Positions 54,424 to 64,000 of a DNA stretch of 64,000 nucleotides are shown piece after piece (within the stretch, counting starts at the first letter, position 1; every line of letters starts with the position of its first letter). Under the pieces are notes generated by a model. The model saw nothing but the letters and a program-made list of their open reading frames with translations, made no database searches and was not told the origin of the DNA. The translations under genes and the position numbers were made by a program. The stretch comes from Lumbricus terrestris (Eukaryota > Annelida > Clitellata > Crassiclitellata > Lumbricidae), in the NCBI GenBank assembly GCA_949752735.1, contig OX457036.1:5732232-5796231 (forward strand), written 5' to 3'.

Positions 54424-54458
54424 TACGCGTACCACTACCCCTGGTAGTGGTACGCGTA
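54424..54458. repeat. Perfect 16-bp-arm palindrome
   Basis: TACGCGTACCACTACC, CCT, then the exact inverse. GTAGTGG units continue to the right. Confidence 0.85.
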
Positions 54459-54968
54459 GTGGTAGTGGTACTGCCACTCGCCGGTAAGGGGTGCGCGAAA
54501 TTGATCCAGAAATACTTTTTTTGCTTTTGTTGAATTGTGTCCATCTCTCTTTGACTAGCAATGATGTTAACTGTGCAACATAAAATCGCATCGTCATTAT
54601 TTTATTTCACAACATACATTATTAGACTCGCATGTTAGCCTACATACTGTATTCAGCATATTTATGCTTAGGCCTATTACTATAATTTTTTAAACAAATA
54701 TTGCATAAATGGTTGAAAGAACGAAAGTCAGAAATTCTCAGCGTATATACAGGGCAGAGTAGGCCATAAAAAGACCCCTACGATTTTTTGTCAAAATTTT
54801 AGCCAGAAGTAAGATTTTTAAATCGAATTCTACAATGAGAGTTTGTTTCTGATCTCACTGCTGGCTCTACCTACGTCATCATTCGATATGATTACTTATG
54901 GTCAAATTGAAACAAAGTTGAAGGCCAGTTCCGTGGAAAACAGAGTCCCTTTAGTTACCAAGACCAAC

Positions 54969-55005
54969 TTTATATAGCATATGTGGATAACGTTATAGAG
55001 GTGTC
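54969..55005 (-). promoter_or_regulatory. snRNA-type promoter cassette, minus strand
   Basis: GACACCTCTAT, exactly 18 bp, TATATAAA. Isolated flanks. Confidence 0.5.
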
Positions 55006-55074
55006 TAAGAAGCGGGCCATAAATAATCGTGTACTCAATCCTATGCCGTAATGATTGCGTATCCAACGTCGAGA

Positions 55075-55436
55075 CAGGGGCGGATCCAGGGGGGCCAATC
55101 CGGCCATGGCCCCCCCATTTAAAAATTGCATGGAACGTGGCCCCCCCATTTGGTTTTAAACACATGTAGTGGGAGAGAAAAACAGGACATCTGGCCCCCC
55201 CCTATTAGAAAATCGTACGGGACGTGGCCCCCCCCGTTCGGAAATGGCATCTTCTTTTCCTGAAAAATTAATGGATGACTAAAAAAAAAAAAAAAAAAAA
55301 AAGGTCATCAGTTTTTTCGGCGGATGAAATGGTATTTTTTCCCGGAAAATTGGTCCATTGACCAAAACTTTTTTCTCCTGTCTCACAAGACCAAAAATTT
55401 TGGCCCCCCCATCGAAAATTCCTGTATCCGCCCTTG
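55075..55436. mobile_element. hAT-type MITE with perfect 8-bp target duplication
   Basis: Ends CAGGGGCGGATCCAGG and the inverse of CAAGGGCGGATACAGG, flanked on both sides by CGTCGAGA (55067-55074, 55437-55444). 362 bp, with C runs, a poly-A of ~23 and no ORF. Confidence 0.9.
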
Positions 55437-55639
55437 CGTCGAGATAACCGTCACCTGTTAAAAATCACAAAGAAACGCTGATCTATTATAATAGACTTCA
55501 ATGATCTTTCATGTTGAATGATATTTTAAACTGTTAGATCAAAGTGACAAAATAATTACAACCCAAAAAGAGGAGCTATACAAATTCACTTACTCAATTA
55601 ATGAATACGCGGTCTTTCTATTTTGCTGCAACTATATAC

Positions 55640-55865
55640 TTGTTCATTACTTGGTCACAGCTCGTCTTGACTATTGCCTATCCTTTATTCTTGTTTGCCA
55701 TCTGGTCGACTATCTTCCATTGACCTATTCTACGCGTTGCGTTGCGCCTTTTTGATCAGATGTCCAAATCTCGTCACGTTTCAAATTACACGCTGGAAGT
55801 TCTGCATTGGCTCCCTGTCCGTCAGCGTATTGGATACAGAGTCTCTTCCCTGGTATGACGACTCT
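55640..55865 (+). pseudogene. L2-like LINE RT fragment
   Basis: TARLDYCLSFI, then YTLEVLHWLPVRQRIGYRVS. These are the SRLDYCN and LHWLPxxxRI blocks in correct order, with a frame change between. It truncates block C on its left. Confidence 0.65.
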
Positions 55866-55925
55866 ACTCTAGGAAGTAGAAGGTAGGCGAGAAAGGACTA
55901 TGTAATAATAATAATCTTTAGCTCA

Positions 55926-55988
55926 GCCGCTGCACAAGCTCTGACAGTGTCAGTTTTAAAGCCAGAAGAAAGAGGAGGGCGGTGCAAA
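55926..55988 (+). ncRNA. Twister-like ribozyme motif, copy T14 (decayed)
   Basis: GCACAAGCTCTGACAGTGTC, AGTTTTAAAG, then AAAGAGGAGGGCGGTGCA. P1 TGCAC/GTGCA and the 3' strand are kept, but the L4 loop TCCC is now TTTT, which should break the pseudoknot. Confidence 0.45.
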
Positions 55989-56249
55989 TACTCTTTGCAA
56001 TGAAACAGCGCCGCTAATCTACAGCCAACCAGCCACCGAAATGTTTTGAATCTTGGTCACTATATTGTTCGTGGTTGGGGTCAGTTACTAGCCTGGGGGA
56101 CCGAATAGGGTGAAACAAATTATGGCTATTGTCGCGCTCTCAGAACTGTTAACCCGTGAAGAGAGTTTGATTAGGAAGCCTGGACTCAATCGACATGAGA
56201 TATTGTTCAGAGGTCATTGCTGAGAGTTGCCTGAATAAAGCTATTGTGG

Positions 56250-57060
56250 CAGCCTTTAAGGTGTATATTCGTTTAATAAAAGATTCGATCTGACAAACCG
56301 CAGAAAGATTACAGATACAGGTTATGCGAAATACGGCCCGCCTCGCACGACACGCAGGTCGGCTGTACAGCGGGTTCGGTAGCTAACACTAATTGAAAGA
56401 AAGAAAAAAATCTGGCAGCCAGCAGCGGCGCCCACCCTGCTCTAGTCTTCGATGTTATTGTCACCACAACGGACAGAGTCATCTGTGGGTAAACGCCACT
56501 CGAGGAGGAACGGTCCACCAGCGACGAACTCGGACGCGAACACGCCTAACAGTTCAGCCGACAGTTTCTCGTTCAATGCAGATGGTAGAGCGGCATTTGG
56601 AGTCCATCATCCGTCGAGAGGCATCGGGAACAGAGGACTGTGACTGGCGATGCTATACAACTCGCGAAGCACCACTTCGGCACGGTACCCAGTGGATGAC
56701 ATGATGCTGCGTCCAACCTTCTCATGTCCCATTCGTGTATTATGCAGCCACTCATTCGCAAGGTGGCCTAGTTGATGGTGTTGTAAACAACCTCGCACCC
56801 CTTGCAGGTTGCAAGAGTGAACCCGTCCAATGGCGGACGTAGATGATGATGGTCCTCGCCAACAACTTACGACATGAGTTGCCGTGCAAACGTTCACAAA
56901 TCGGAGTTGGAGAAGTCAAAGGCGCACTCCCGACGTCAGTAGAAATCCAAGTGTTGGGCAATGTTCGAGTGACAATTCCCACAGACACAATAATCCATCG
57001 TAGTGACAAGAGACTTAAATCGTGCGGCCAAAATGGCCGACGACCATAGAGCTGTTCAGC
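56250..57060. other. GC-richer insertion in the T14-T15 spacer, identity unknown
   Basis: Blocks A, B and D have GGCAGCTCGTAAGGTACCA continuous. Here ~800 bp intervenes. Overlapping ORFs of 60-103 codons on both strands show no motif I know. The left edge (GTATATTCGTTTAAT) resembles 30445-30465, near a LINE 3' end, so a decayed minus-strand LINE is possible. Confidence 0.35.
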
Positions 57061-57111
57061 GCCGTGAACATTACCAATAATGTAAGGATCTGCTCACACT
57101 TCTTTGATTGT

Positions 57112-57176
57112 TAGCTTCTCATACTCTAGAAGTGCCAGTCCCAAGAGTAAAGAAAGGAGGAGGGCGATGAGCGACG
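57112..57176 (+). ncRNA. Twister-like ribozyme motif, copy T15
   Basis: CTCATACTCTAGAAGTGCC, AGTCCCAAG, then AAAGGAGGAGGGCGATGAG. P1 CTCAT/ATGAG, P2 CTCT/GGAG, L4 intact. Confidence 0.65.
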
Positions 57177-57278
57177 TCTCTTTTAGGAAACAGCGTCGTT
57201 AAATGCCATCTAATCAACTATCAACTTCATTGAAAGTTGATCACTGCCAATTCCGTGTTGATGAATCGCCATCATTTC

Positions 57279-57315
57279 GACACCCTTAAATTGGTATTAA
57301 AATTCATTATATAAA
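57279..57315 (+). promoter_or_regulatory. snRNA-type promoter cassette between T15 and T16
   Basis: GACACCCTTAA, exactly 18 bp, TATATAAA. Lies between two twisters, giving the clearest complete monomer. Confidence 0.7.
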
Positions 57316-57371
57316 TGACGTAAAATTGACGAATTTCAATCAGATAGAATCTTTTACGGCAAAATTATGCG

Positions 57372-57436
57372 ACGTCTCATACTTCAGAAGTGCCAGTCCA
57401 AGACGTGGAGAAAGGAGGGGGGCGATGAGCGATGAG
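57372..57436 (+). ncRNA. Twister-like ribozyme motif, copy T16
   Basis: CTCATACTTCAGAAGTGCC, AGTCCAAG (one C lost), then AAAGGAGGGGGGCGATGAG. P1 CTCAT/ATGAG and P4 CCA/TGG. This copy is missing from the third monomer of blocks A and B. Confidence 0.55.
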
Positions 57437-57510
57437 GAAACAGCGTCTTTAAAATGGCAACTTATCAGTTTCATTGAAACTTGGCCGTGTTGATAAATCT
57501 CCATCTTTTC

Positions 57511-57547
57511 AACACCCTTAAATTGGTGTTAAATACCTATTTATAAG
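57511..57547 (+). promoter_or_regulatory. snRNA-type promoter cassette
   Basis: AACACCCTTAA, 20 bp, TATAAG. Confidence 0.55.
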
Positions 57548-57619
57548 CGACGTAAAATCGACCATATCAATATGTCTCCGTGACACAAAACCAAACTTCA
57601 ACTTAGCGTAAAGTGCTGT

Positions 57620-57700
57620 ATAGTATGCCAAAACAAATTTCTGTCCAGGGTAACGGCCTCTGTTGTCATAGACCCTGGTCAAATCTGGATTGATCATCAT
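57620..57700 (-). repeat. YDNRGRYPGQKF repeat
   Basis: The minus-strand translation LTRVYDNRGRYPGQKF is intact. Confidence 0.55.
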
Positions 57701-57732
57701 CCATATCAATCGGCCATTAAACTTTGCGCCCA

Positions 57733-57769
57733 TTTATATAATGAATGTTAATACCCACTTAAGGGTGTC
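57733..57769 (-). promoter_or_regulatory. snRNA-type promoter cassette, minus strand
   Basis: GACACCCTTAA, exactly 18 bp, TATATAAA. Lies in an inverted partial monomer (57730-57815) that also keeps AATTCCGTGTTGATGAATCG in reverse. Confidence 0.6.
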
Positions 57770-57849
57770 AAATGATGGCGATTCATCAACACGGAATTGG
57801 CATTGAGTTTTTTATAGCTGAAAATCCTAACTCAGCCACTGTTCTGATG

Positions 57850-57950
57850 ATAAGTAAGTAAGTAAATAAGTATGTGTGTACTTTATTGAACCGCCTGCAA
57901 ACGCACTGCAGGAATTTGTTATCAAAGTATCTCCAAATTTAAACAACCAA
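57850..57950 (-). mobile_element. LINE 3' end with ACTTAC tail
   Basis: Same insertion as 4505 and 38128. Confidence 0.5.
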
Positions 57951-58158
57951 CTATCGCTACTTCGGGGAACTGGTAAAATTCGAGGTCTCCGTTGTCAAAA
58001 GCTGTCGCTAAACTATGAAACCACGCCAGTAGAATAACGTGCTGTATTATGCACAAACAGTTTTTATCAATGGCCATTGACGTCTTTAAACGCACAGTAT
58101 AATGTTCAACCCTTCGATATCCGTTTCCTTTCTTATCAATAAATAATCGGTTCTTATG

Positions 58159-58196
58159 GACACCTTTAAAATATTTTTAAAGAGTCATTAAATAAG
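58159..58196 (+). promoter_or_regulatory. snRNA-type promoter cassette
   Basis: GACACCTTTAA, 19 bp, TAAATAAG. The downstream leader is split by the LINE at 58264-59448. Confidence 0.55.
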
Positions 58197-58263
58197 ATTC
58201 TCATACAATCTCTATCAATACAATCTCATACAATCTCTATCATTAATATCTATCTCTATCATT

Positions 58264-59448
58264 AATATCCTTAATAAGAAAATATGTTGTTGGTTTATGG
58301 CAAATTGAATATGATACTGAACGGAAAGGGCGATTTTATAAATCTATTCAACCTTTTGTAACAACTGATATAAAATTCATGGACTCCATCAGGAAAAGAG
58401 AAGTTCAAATCACCCGACTTAGGATGGGGCATGTCCTTAATAACACTTGGCTGAAGGTGTTAGGTAAAAGCACAACAGACCTGTGTTCTAAATGCCAATT
58501 GCCTGAAACAACTGAGCATATGCTGCTTGCGTGTATAAAGAATGACATATCAACCTTAATACTTAAAAAATGTGAAAAGAAAAAAGTGGAATGCACTGTT
58601 AAAAATATATTGTCTATTCCAGGTATTTATCTTGAAGCTTATGATATCCTTATGACTATAACTAATGGAAGAATTATATGAGTAGTGTTAATTAAGCATA
58701 ATATCTGAAAATAAAATCTGCTAGAACAATGTATCAGCTTTACGTTATTAATGGTCACTATTGTTAGTTGTGATTGATAAAGTGAAACAGTCTTACCATT
58801 GTTTTGAATAATGTTTCTGGAAATAGATTAATAACTGGCTTGTTTGCAATGTGAAATGTATTTGAATTATAATTTTAGCTGGTTTGATTCATTTTAGTAT
58901 TGAGCAAAGATAAACTTAATGTTTAATCAGATTTATAATTTCATTGGATTTGTCTCTATCGTGTTTATTGTTTGTTTGTTTGTTTGTTTGTTTTTTTAGT
59001 GTGGGGTTGTTTGTTTTTTTCTCCCAAATAATTCTGTAATAGATGAAACAGACATTGAAAAAATTTTGCTCTTTCTATTATTGTTCAATGTTCATGTCTC
59101 TAAATGATGGATGAATACTTTGATTTTTATTTTAATGTTGAATATCTAATCCGCCAATAATTTCATTGTTGGTCAATGAATGTTCAAAATTGCTTGTAAA
59201 CATGCGATAAATATTTGATGTTAATCTAATTAAGTAACCTAGATGTTGTATTATGTGAACATCATGAAATGTGCAAATGTATAATAATATTGACATCAAA
59301 CTACGGAAAAAGGAAACGAAAACAGAGAGAAAAAGGACAAAAACTGCTGAACAGTTGAACCAAAGTGAATAGACATACGTTAAAATCTTTAAAGACGTCA
59401 ACAGCCTTTATAGCTATAAGATGTCGTTAAACTGCTGATTAATAAATA
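58264..59448 (+). mobile_element. 5'-truncated LINE with own target duplication
   Basis: Flanked by TCTCTATCATT on both sides (58253-58263; 59450-59460). The ORF end (to 58681) reads EYDTERKGRFYKSIQP, then REVQITRLRMGHVLNNTWL, LCSKCQLPETTEHMLLACI. The RLRxGH and CxxC...H...C order is the C-terminal domain of several LINE clades. A ~760-bp 3' UTR ends in GATGTCGTTAAACTGC and AATAAATAA. Confidence 0.8.
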
Positions 59449-59516
59449 ATCTCTATCATTGAGTCTAGAGAGTATGCTGAACGAGGTTTACGACACACCG
59501 TTAGCGGTCGCTTTGA

Positions 59517-59800
59517 AAGCAGAAAATAACTAAATTTAACGTGGATGTGCGCGCAAGAGTTGGAAATAAGAAAAAAATCACACAAAATTATTGATAATGG
59601 AAAGAAAACTGAACTTTTTTGGACATGTGTGCAGAATGGGAAATGAGAGACTCATCAAGCAAGCCATTTTAGGGATGATGGACGGAGCGGGGATTAGGGG
59701 AAGGCCGTGAACAGGGAATGCCTGGAAGACATCACAGAATGGTGCGAATGGAGATCCACAAATTGAGCAGAATGGCACAGGAGAGAGACAAGTGGAGTCT

Positions 59801-59897
<97 letters not shown>

Positions 59898-59907
59898 GAT
59901 GATGATG

Positions 59908-60005
<98 letters not shown>

Positions 60006-60024
60006 GGTGGTGGTGGTGATGATG

Positions 60025-60088
<64 letters not shown>
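59517..60088 (+). mobile_element. RTE-like LINE 3' fragment with long (GAT)n tail
   Basis: IMERKLNFFGHVCRMGNERL, then GAGIRGRP, is the best preserved of the three short copies and matches the C-terminal block of the 2.3-kb RTE. Tail (GAT)n/(GGT)n at 59803-60088. The Asp/Met/His/Ser homopolymer ORFs are artefacts. Confidence 0.8.
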
Positions 60089-60089
<1 letters not shown>

Positions 60090-60342
60090 GCAAATGTTGA
60101 ACAGTTCAAAATGTCTTGGTAGCATGAGCGTTTAATTGACAGAAAAGTAGTCGATGAGACCATGATGGGCATTACTGAAATCTGATGTCCGTGTCAATTC
60201 TCTCTTTTCAACATAAATAATGAACGACGATTTAAATGAATCGTAAGTTGTTCGTTGAGTTTCTCATCTTTATTAGTGACATCTCTGCTCAGTAGCATAA
60301 CTTCTGAACCTGAGCCACATACAACGACGTCGACGTATGTCT

Positions 60343-60379
60343 TTTTTATAGTTTATTCTATCACCAAATAAAAGGTGTC
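60343..60379 (-). promoter_or_regulatory. snRNA-type promoter cassette, minus strand
   Basis: GACACCTTTTA, exactly 18 bp, TATAAAAA. Inverted paralogue of 6312. Confidence 0.6.
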
Positions 60380-60436
60380 CAAAAATTCACAATTTTAGGG
60401 TCGAAAATGTCATTTTCAGAGCTGACTGCAAGAAGT

Positions 60437-60495
60437 TCATTCATTCATTCATTCATTCATTCATTCATTCATTCATACGAGTATTTATATAACCT
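60437..60495 (-). mobile_element. L2-like LINE 3' tip with (TGAA)n tail
   Basis: (ATTC)n at 60437-60474 next to CGAGTATTTATATAA. It interrupts a segment that is continuous at 1045-1100. Confidence 0.5.
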
Positions 60496-60704
60496 AGACA
60501 AATATTGTTCCAATTTTGTTCTACTGCCTTTTTGTTCCAGCCAATAATTCTACATTTGGCTACCTTTCTGAATTTCGATCTTCCATTGGCCTCTATAAGT
60601 TGAGTTCTGGTATGGCGCTATTGTCACGGCCTCGCTTCAATTTACTCCGACAGCTACATGTATCATAATGTTGCCATACATTAGGTATCCAAGGATGTCG
60701 GCCA

Positions 60705-61045
60705 TTACGCTCTGCTGAAAAGAGAGTCCTCGTGTTCCTTTACTCGTACTACTACTATGATGAAGAATCGAGCCTTCTCTGTGGTTGGCCCAGTGGTATG
60801 GAATGGCCTTCCTTTATAGCTACGACTACACCATGAGCAGCTCTGCGACGCAAAGAAACACAGAAGTCCACAGGGTTCACAGAAACATCTTGGTACAAAG
60901 GAACACAGAGGTTCAAAAGGATGTGCTAGTATCCTTCCTTCCCCAACTTAAGGCTGTTCTTTTTTATCCCCACTGGAGTCGAGAGCGCCTCTGAGTAGCT
61001 TTTTTATGAAGCGGCGCTTTATAAATTTACGAACGAATGAGTGAA
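60705..61045 (+). mobile_element. L2-like LINE 3' end
   Basis: TTTMMKNRAFSVVGPVVWNG, then FLPQLKAVLFYPHWSRERL-stop, GAAGCGGCGCTTTATAAATT and a (GAATGA) tail. A short repeat (CACAGAAGTCCACAG-type) inserted in the ORF breaks the frame. Confidence 0.7.
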
Positions 61046-61049
61046 TGAA

Positions 61050-61565
61050 AATGTAGACAGGATTTTAGAAAGCCTAACCGATTTTGCATGACATCAGGCA
61101 TATTAACGAAATGTTAACGATACAATTATTAGAATTATTCAAAAGTTTAATGACATCGTATAATTATCATCTAAAACGATCATTATTTAGTATTATTCAA
61201 AATTTAACGTCGTCCTATGACATCAATGGCCGTTGACGACGATACGAAGAAATTATACAATGAAATGAAATTATACAAAACAATGAAAACAAATTTCTAG
61301 GATCCTAATAGCACCATGTGTTTAAGTGAAGCTTAAAAATTTGATCAATGTTCATTCTTTTACAGTTTAAAAGAGTTCATCATGCATTTTCTGTGCTCAT
61401 ACATTGTGACAATATTATCAAATGTAAATTAAGCAACATTGTTTTACACCAATTGTCTCACAACATTAATTTATGTTGTAGGCCTAACATTTCAAAAAAG
61501 TTGGGCTATGTTTACAAATGTTGAATACATAGGCCTATAATTCTGACTTCAAATGTTAATGATAA
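61050..61565. other. No gene recognised
   Basis: AT-rich. Contains GACGT/TTAACG-type LINE-terminal remnants near 61200 and nothing else identified. Confidence 0.4.
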
Positions 61566-61569
61566 TGAC

Positions 61570-61650
61570 ACGATGGATAGATGGATCCGATTTGACTGCA
61601 GGGTCTATGACAACAGAAGCCGTTACCCTGGACAGAAATTTGCTCGGCCT
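61570..61650 (+). repeat. YDNRGRYPGQKF repeat, plus strand
   Basis: GATGGATGGATCCGATTTGA, then VYDNRSRYPGQKFAR in translation. On the opposite strand it lies inside the leader of the 61718-61754 promoter. Confidence 0.5.
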
Positions 61651-61717
61651 ATTACAGCACTTAAGAGCTTTTTTTGATAATAACATTTTGATAATGACAC
61701 GATATGAAGAAACTAAA

Positions 61718-61754
61718 TATTTATAGCGTAGTGAAGGATTGTTTAAAAGGTGTC
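61718..61754 (-). promoter_or_regulatory. snRNA-type promoter cassette, minus strand
   Basis: GACACCTTTTA, exactly 18 bp, TATAAATA. Confidence 0.55.
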
Positions 61755-62336
61755 GAAGCAGAACTTTAAAATGTCACTGTTTCAAGCTATTACTACAAAA
61801 TTCAGTCGTGCTTGCCTCACTTGCAAAAATTTCTTGAGACGCCCATGAGAGGAAAACCAAGGATTACTCCAATCTGTTCGCAAAAATATCAAGACTGTTT
61901 CATTCAGCCGCAGTTGGACCAAGAGCGTTTCAGAGTAGCCTAAAGAAAAGACGGTGGTTAGCCTTTTGATAAAATTATCAAAAATCGACAAACTACCGGG
62001 AAACCATCATCGACGACTAGAGAAGTTGGAGAAGCAGTAGCGATGGACAGAGACGAGTGCACGAGTTGTGTTGACTGATGAGCATTTCTGCACGAGATGC
62101 ACTGATTACTAAGTAAGTATATAATTAGCATTTAAATTCTACGTCAACGAATCTTGTGCTAATCTATTAGATGCGGCTAAACAACTGAAAATACCCAATT
62201 GCTAATAACATTATTTTTTGAGTTGATAAATATTATCTAAGTTTCATTGACCACTTATAATTTTTATATTTAAATACTTCGTTTCCATCGAAATAAATTT
62301 GTCTAATATGTTATCGACTACTAATCAGCGAAAATA

Positions 62337-62373
62337 GACACCTTTAAATTGAAAGCATTGGAGTTATATTTAA
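62337..62373 (+). promoter_or_regulatory. snRNA-type promoter cassette upstream of T17
   Basis: GACACCTTTAA, 17 bp, TATATTTAA. Twister T17 begins 126 bp after the PSE start. Confidence 0.6.
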
Positions 62374-62462
62374 ATTATTATTTTGGTTCAATCGTTGACC
62401 ACTACTGTCCCCACAACCACGATAGGAGGTAGACGAGAACGGGCTACTTACCTTTAGCCCAG

Positions 62463-62524
62463 CCGCTGCACAAACTCAGACAGTGCCAGTCCCAGGCCTC
62501 AAGAAAGGAGGATGGTGATGCATG
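62463..62524 (+). ncRNA. Twister-like ribozyme motif, copy T17
   Basis: GCACAAACTCAGACAGTGCC, AGTCCCAGG, then AAAGGAGGATGGTGATGCA. L4 TCCC is kept, but GGAGGG has become GGATGG. P1 TGCAC/ATGCA with one mismatch. Partly decayed. Confidence 0.5.
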
Positions 62525-62857
62525 CAAATAATCTTTGCAATGAAGTAGCGTCGCTAAGCTACAGCTAAACAACCATTGAAATGTCTTGAATCTTGGTCAC
62601 TCCCTTGTTCGTGGTTGGGGTAAGTTACTACCCTGGAGGACAGAAGACATGTAGATGAGAGTGAAACAAATATTTATGGCTATTGTCGCGCTCTCAGAAC
62701 GTGTAAGTCCGTGGAGAGAATTTTATCAGGCAGCCAGGATTCTATCGACATGAGATGATGTTGTTCAGAGATCATTGCTGAGAGTTATCTGAGAAAAACT
62801 ATTGTGGCAGCTCGTAAGGTACCAATGATGTAAGGATCTGCTCACACTTCATTGATC

Positions 62858-62930
62858 GGCAGCTTCTCATACTCTAGAAGTGCCAGTCCCAACCGTGAAG
62901 AAAGGAGGAGGGCGATGAGCGGCGTAGAAA
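62858..62930 (+). ncRNA. Twister-like ribozyme motif, copy T18
   Basis: CTCATACTCTAGAAGTGCC, AGTCCCAAC, then AAAGGAGGAGGGCGATGAG. P1 CTCAT/ATGAG, P2 CTCT/GGAG. ~395 bp after T17. Confidence 0.6.
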
Positions 62931-63012
62931 ACAGCGTACTTAAATGGAAACTATTCAACTTCATTGAAACTTGACCACTGCCAATTCCGTGTTGATGAAT
63001 TACCATCTTTTC

Positions 63013-63049
63013 GACACCCTTAAATTGGTATTAAATATCTGTATATAAG
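63013..63049 (+). promoter_or_regulatory. snRNA-type promoter cassette
   Basis: GACACCCTTAA, exactly 18 bp, TATATAAG. Confidence 0.65.
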
Positions 63050-63171
63050 CAACGTATAATAGACCAATTTAATTGGACGTTTTCTCCGCTGACAGCGTTA
63101 CAGTACTAACCAGTCGCCGATTAAATGTTGCGACCAATCTGAAAATCCTAACTCCGCCACTGTTATAATGG

Positions 63172-63260
63172 TTGGTAAGTAAGTAAGTGAGTATGTACTG
63201 TATTGAACCGCATGCAAACGCAATGTGGGAATTTGTTATATCAAAGCATCTCCAAATTTA
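63172..63260 (-). mobile_element. LINE 3' end with ACTTAC tail
   Basis: Fourth copy of the shared insertion (4505, 38128, 57850). Confidence 0.5.
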
Positions 63261-63548
63261 AACAACCAACCATCGCTACTTAGCTGTACTGGTAAAATTC
63301 GAGGCCTCCGTTGTCTTAAGCTGTCGTTAAACTATTGAACCACGCCATAGAATAACGTGCTGCTTTACACCCAAACAATTTTTGTATGTGGCCATTGGCA
63401 TCCTTAAACACACAATATATGTTCAAGGGGGTTTTTCCCCTTCGATATCCGTTTCCTTTTTTTAACCAATGAGTCTTTTCTTAGACCTTAGTCCCTCCAC
63501 GAACTTGTAGTGCATCGGACGACTATCAATGAGTAATCGGTTCTTATG

Positions 63549-63587
63549 GACACCTTTCAAATATGTTTCGACGAGTCAATAAATAAG
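63549..63587 (+). promoter_or_regulatory. snRNA-type promoter cassette
   Basis: GACACCTTTCA, 20 bp, TAAATAAG. Confidence 0.5.
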
Positions 63588-63666
63588 ATTCTTATTCAAT
63601 TTCTTCTATTGGAACTCGGGACGCCCGTTGGGTAAGATTTACGACACAACACCAATAGTCGCTATG

Positions 63667-63980
63667 AAAGCAGAATATTACAAATGTGGATGTGCGCGCA
63701 GGAGTTGGATAAAAGAAAAACATCAAACAAAAAATAATAACGGAAAGAAAACTGAACTTTTTTGGGCATGTGTGCAGAATGGGAAACGAGAGACTCATCA
63801 AGCAAGCCATTTTAGGGATGATGGACTTAGCAGGGATTAGGGGAAGGCCGTGAAAATGGCACAGGATAGAGACAAGTGGAGTCTTGACGATGACGATGAC
63901 GATGATGACGATGATGATGATGATGATGATTATGATGACGACGACGACGACGACGACGACGATGATGATGATGATGATGG
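63667..63980 (+). mobile_element. RTE-like LINE 3' fragment with (GAT/GAC)n tail
   Basis: Same junction (GCTATGAAAG) and same 5' end (CAGAATATTAC) as 4936 and 59517. The C-terminal block is shorter, with a deletion after AGGGGAAGGCCG. The tail ends at GATGGCATAGATGTTGAAC. Confidence 0.7.
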
Positions 63981-64000
63981 CATAGATGTTGAACATTGAG

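Noticed and set aside
56255..56265. Minus-strand TACACCTTAAA as a promoter
   Set aside because: Lies at an insertion junction and only TTTATT follows at 15 bp.
57112..57176. Hammerhead ribozyme
   Set aside because: The repeated motif lacks CTGATGA and the GAAAC partner. CTGATGA occurrences elsewhere (24990, 27805, 42010) have no matching GAAA strand. Twister fits much better.
62440..62470. U1-like 5' end (CTACTTACC)
   Set aside because: Not conserved in the paralogues at 3490 and 37265, and no U1 stem-loops follow.

Overview
The window looks like intergenic DNA from an animal, most likely a marine invertebrate; I cannot name the phylum. It is AT-rich and packed with 5'-truncated non-LTR retrotransposons of L2/CR1-like and RTE-like type, tRNA-derived SINEs, hAT-like and piggyBac-like elements, foldback elements, minisatellites and long (GAT)n, (TATG)n and (CATA)n tracts. 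I found no convincing host protein-coding gene. Every ORF I can recognise is a retrotransposon fragment; the other long ORFs are translated simple repeats.

The striking content is RNA-level machinery. (1) About 18 copies of a ~60-nt motif match the twister self-cleaving ribozyme: CTCTG, then TGCCAGTCCCAAG, then GGAGGG, with flanks that can form P1 and P2. (2) About 45 copies of an 11-mer, consensus GACACCTTTAA, are followed about 18 bp downstream on the same strand by a TATA box. This is the layout of snRNA/U6-type (PSE + TATA) promoters. (3) The two are linked. Where a twister has a promoter cassette upstream it is on the same strand and usually 70-190 nt away, and successive twisters lie about 260-400 nt apart. 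The arrangement resembles animal retrozymes (tandem hammerhead-ribozyme retroelements) and newt satellite 2 (hammerhead plus snRNA-type promoter), but with a twister ribozyme. Many further PSE/TATA cassettes lie in unrelated flanks without a visible ribozyme.

Layout. 1-8.3 kb: first promoter/ribozyme block, with RTE and L2-like insertions. 8.3-21.5 kb: microsatellites, piggyBac-like ends, LINE fragments, SINEs and scattered promoter cassettes. 21.5-31 kb: minisatellites, a G-rich hAT-like region, mostly unrecognised AT-rich DNA. 31-43.9 kb: paired paralogous blocks (31.0-32.5 with 39.2-40.3; 32.6-35.4 with 41.2-49.1) and block B (36.9-38.6). 43.97-48.87 kb: a 4.9-kb element with hAT-type ends and nested insertions. 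49.36-53.91 kb: a foldback element with ~1-kb inverted arms of 155-bp repeats. 54-64 kb: a hAT MITE, blocks C (55.9-60.1) and D (62.1-64.0).

Possible interplay (inference): the PSE/TATA cassettes would start short transcripts, the twisters would cut them into monomers, and LINE machinery would re-insert them. Many ribozyme copies have a weak P4 or P1, so part of the family is probably dead. Paralogous empty sites show that RTE, L2, SINE and hAT copies landed in the array before or after it was duplicated.
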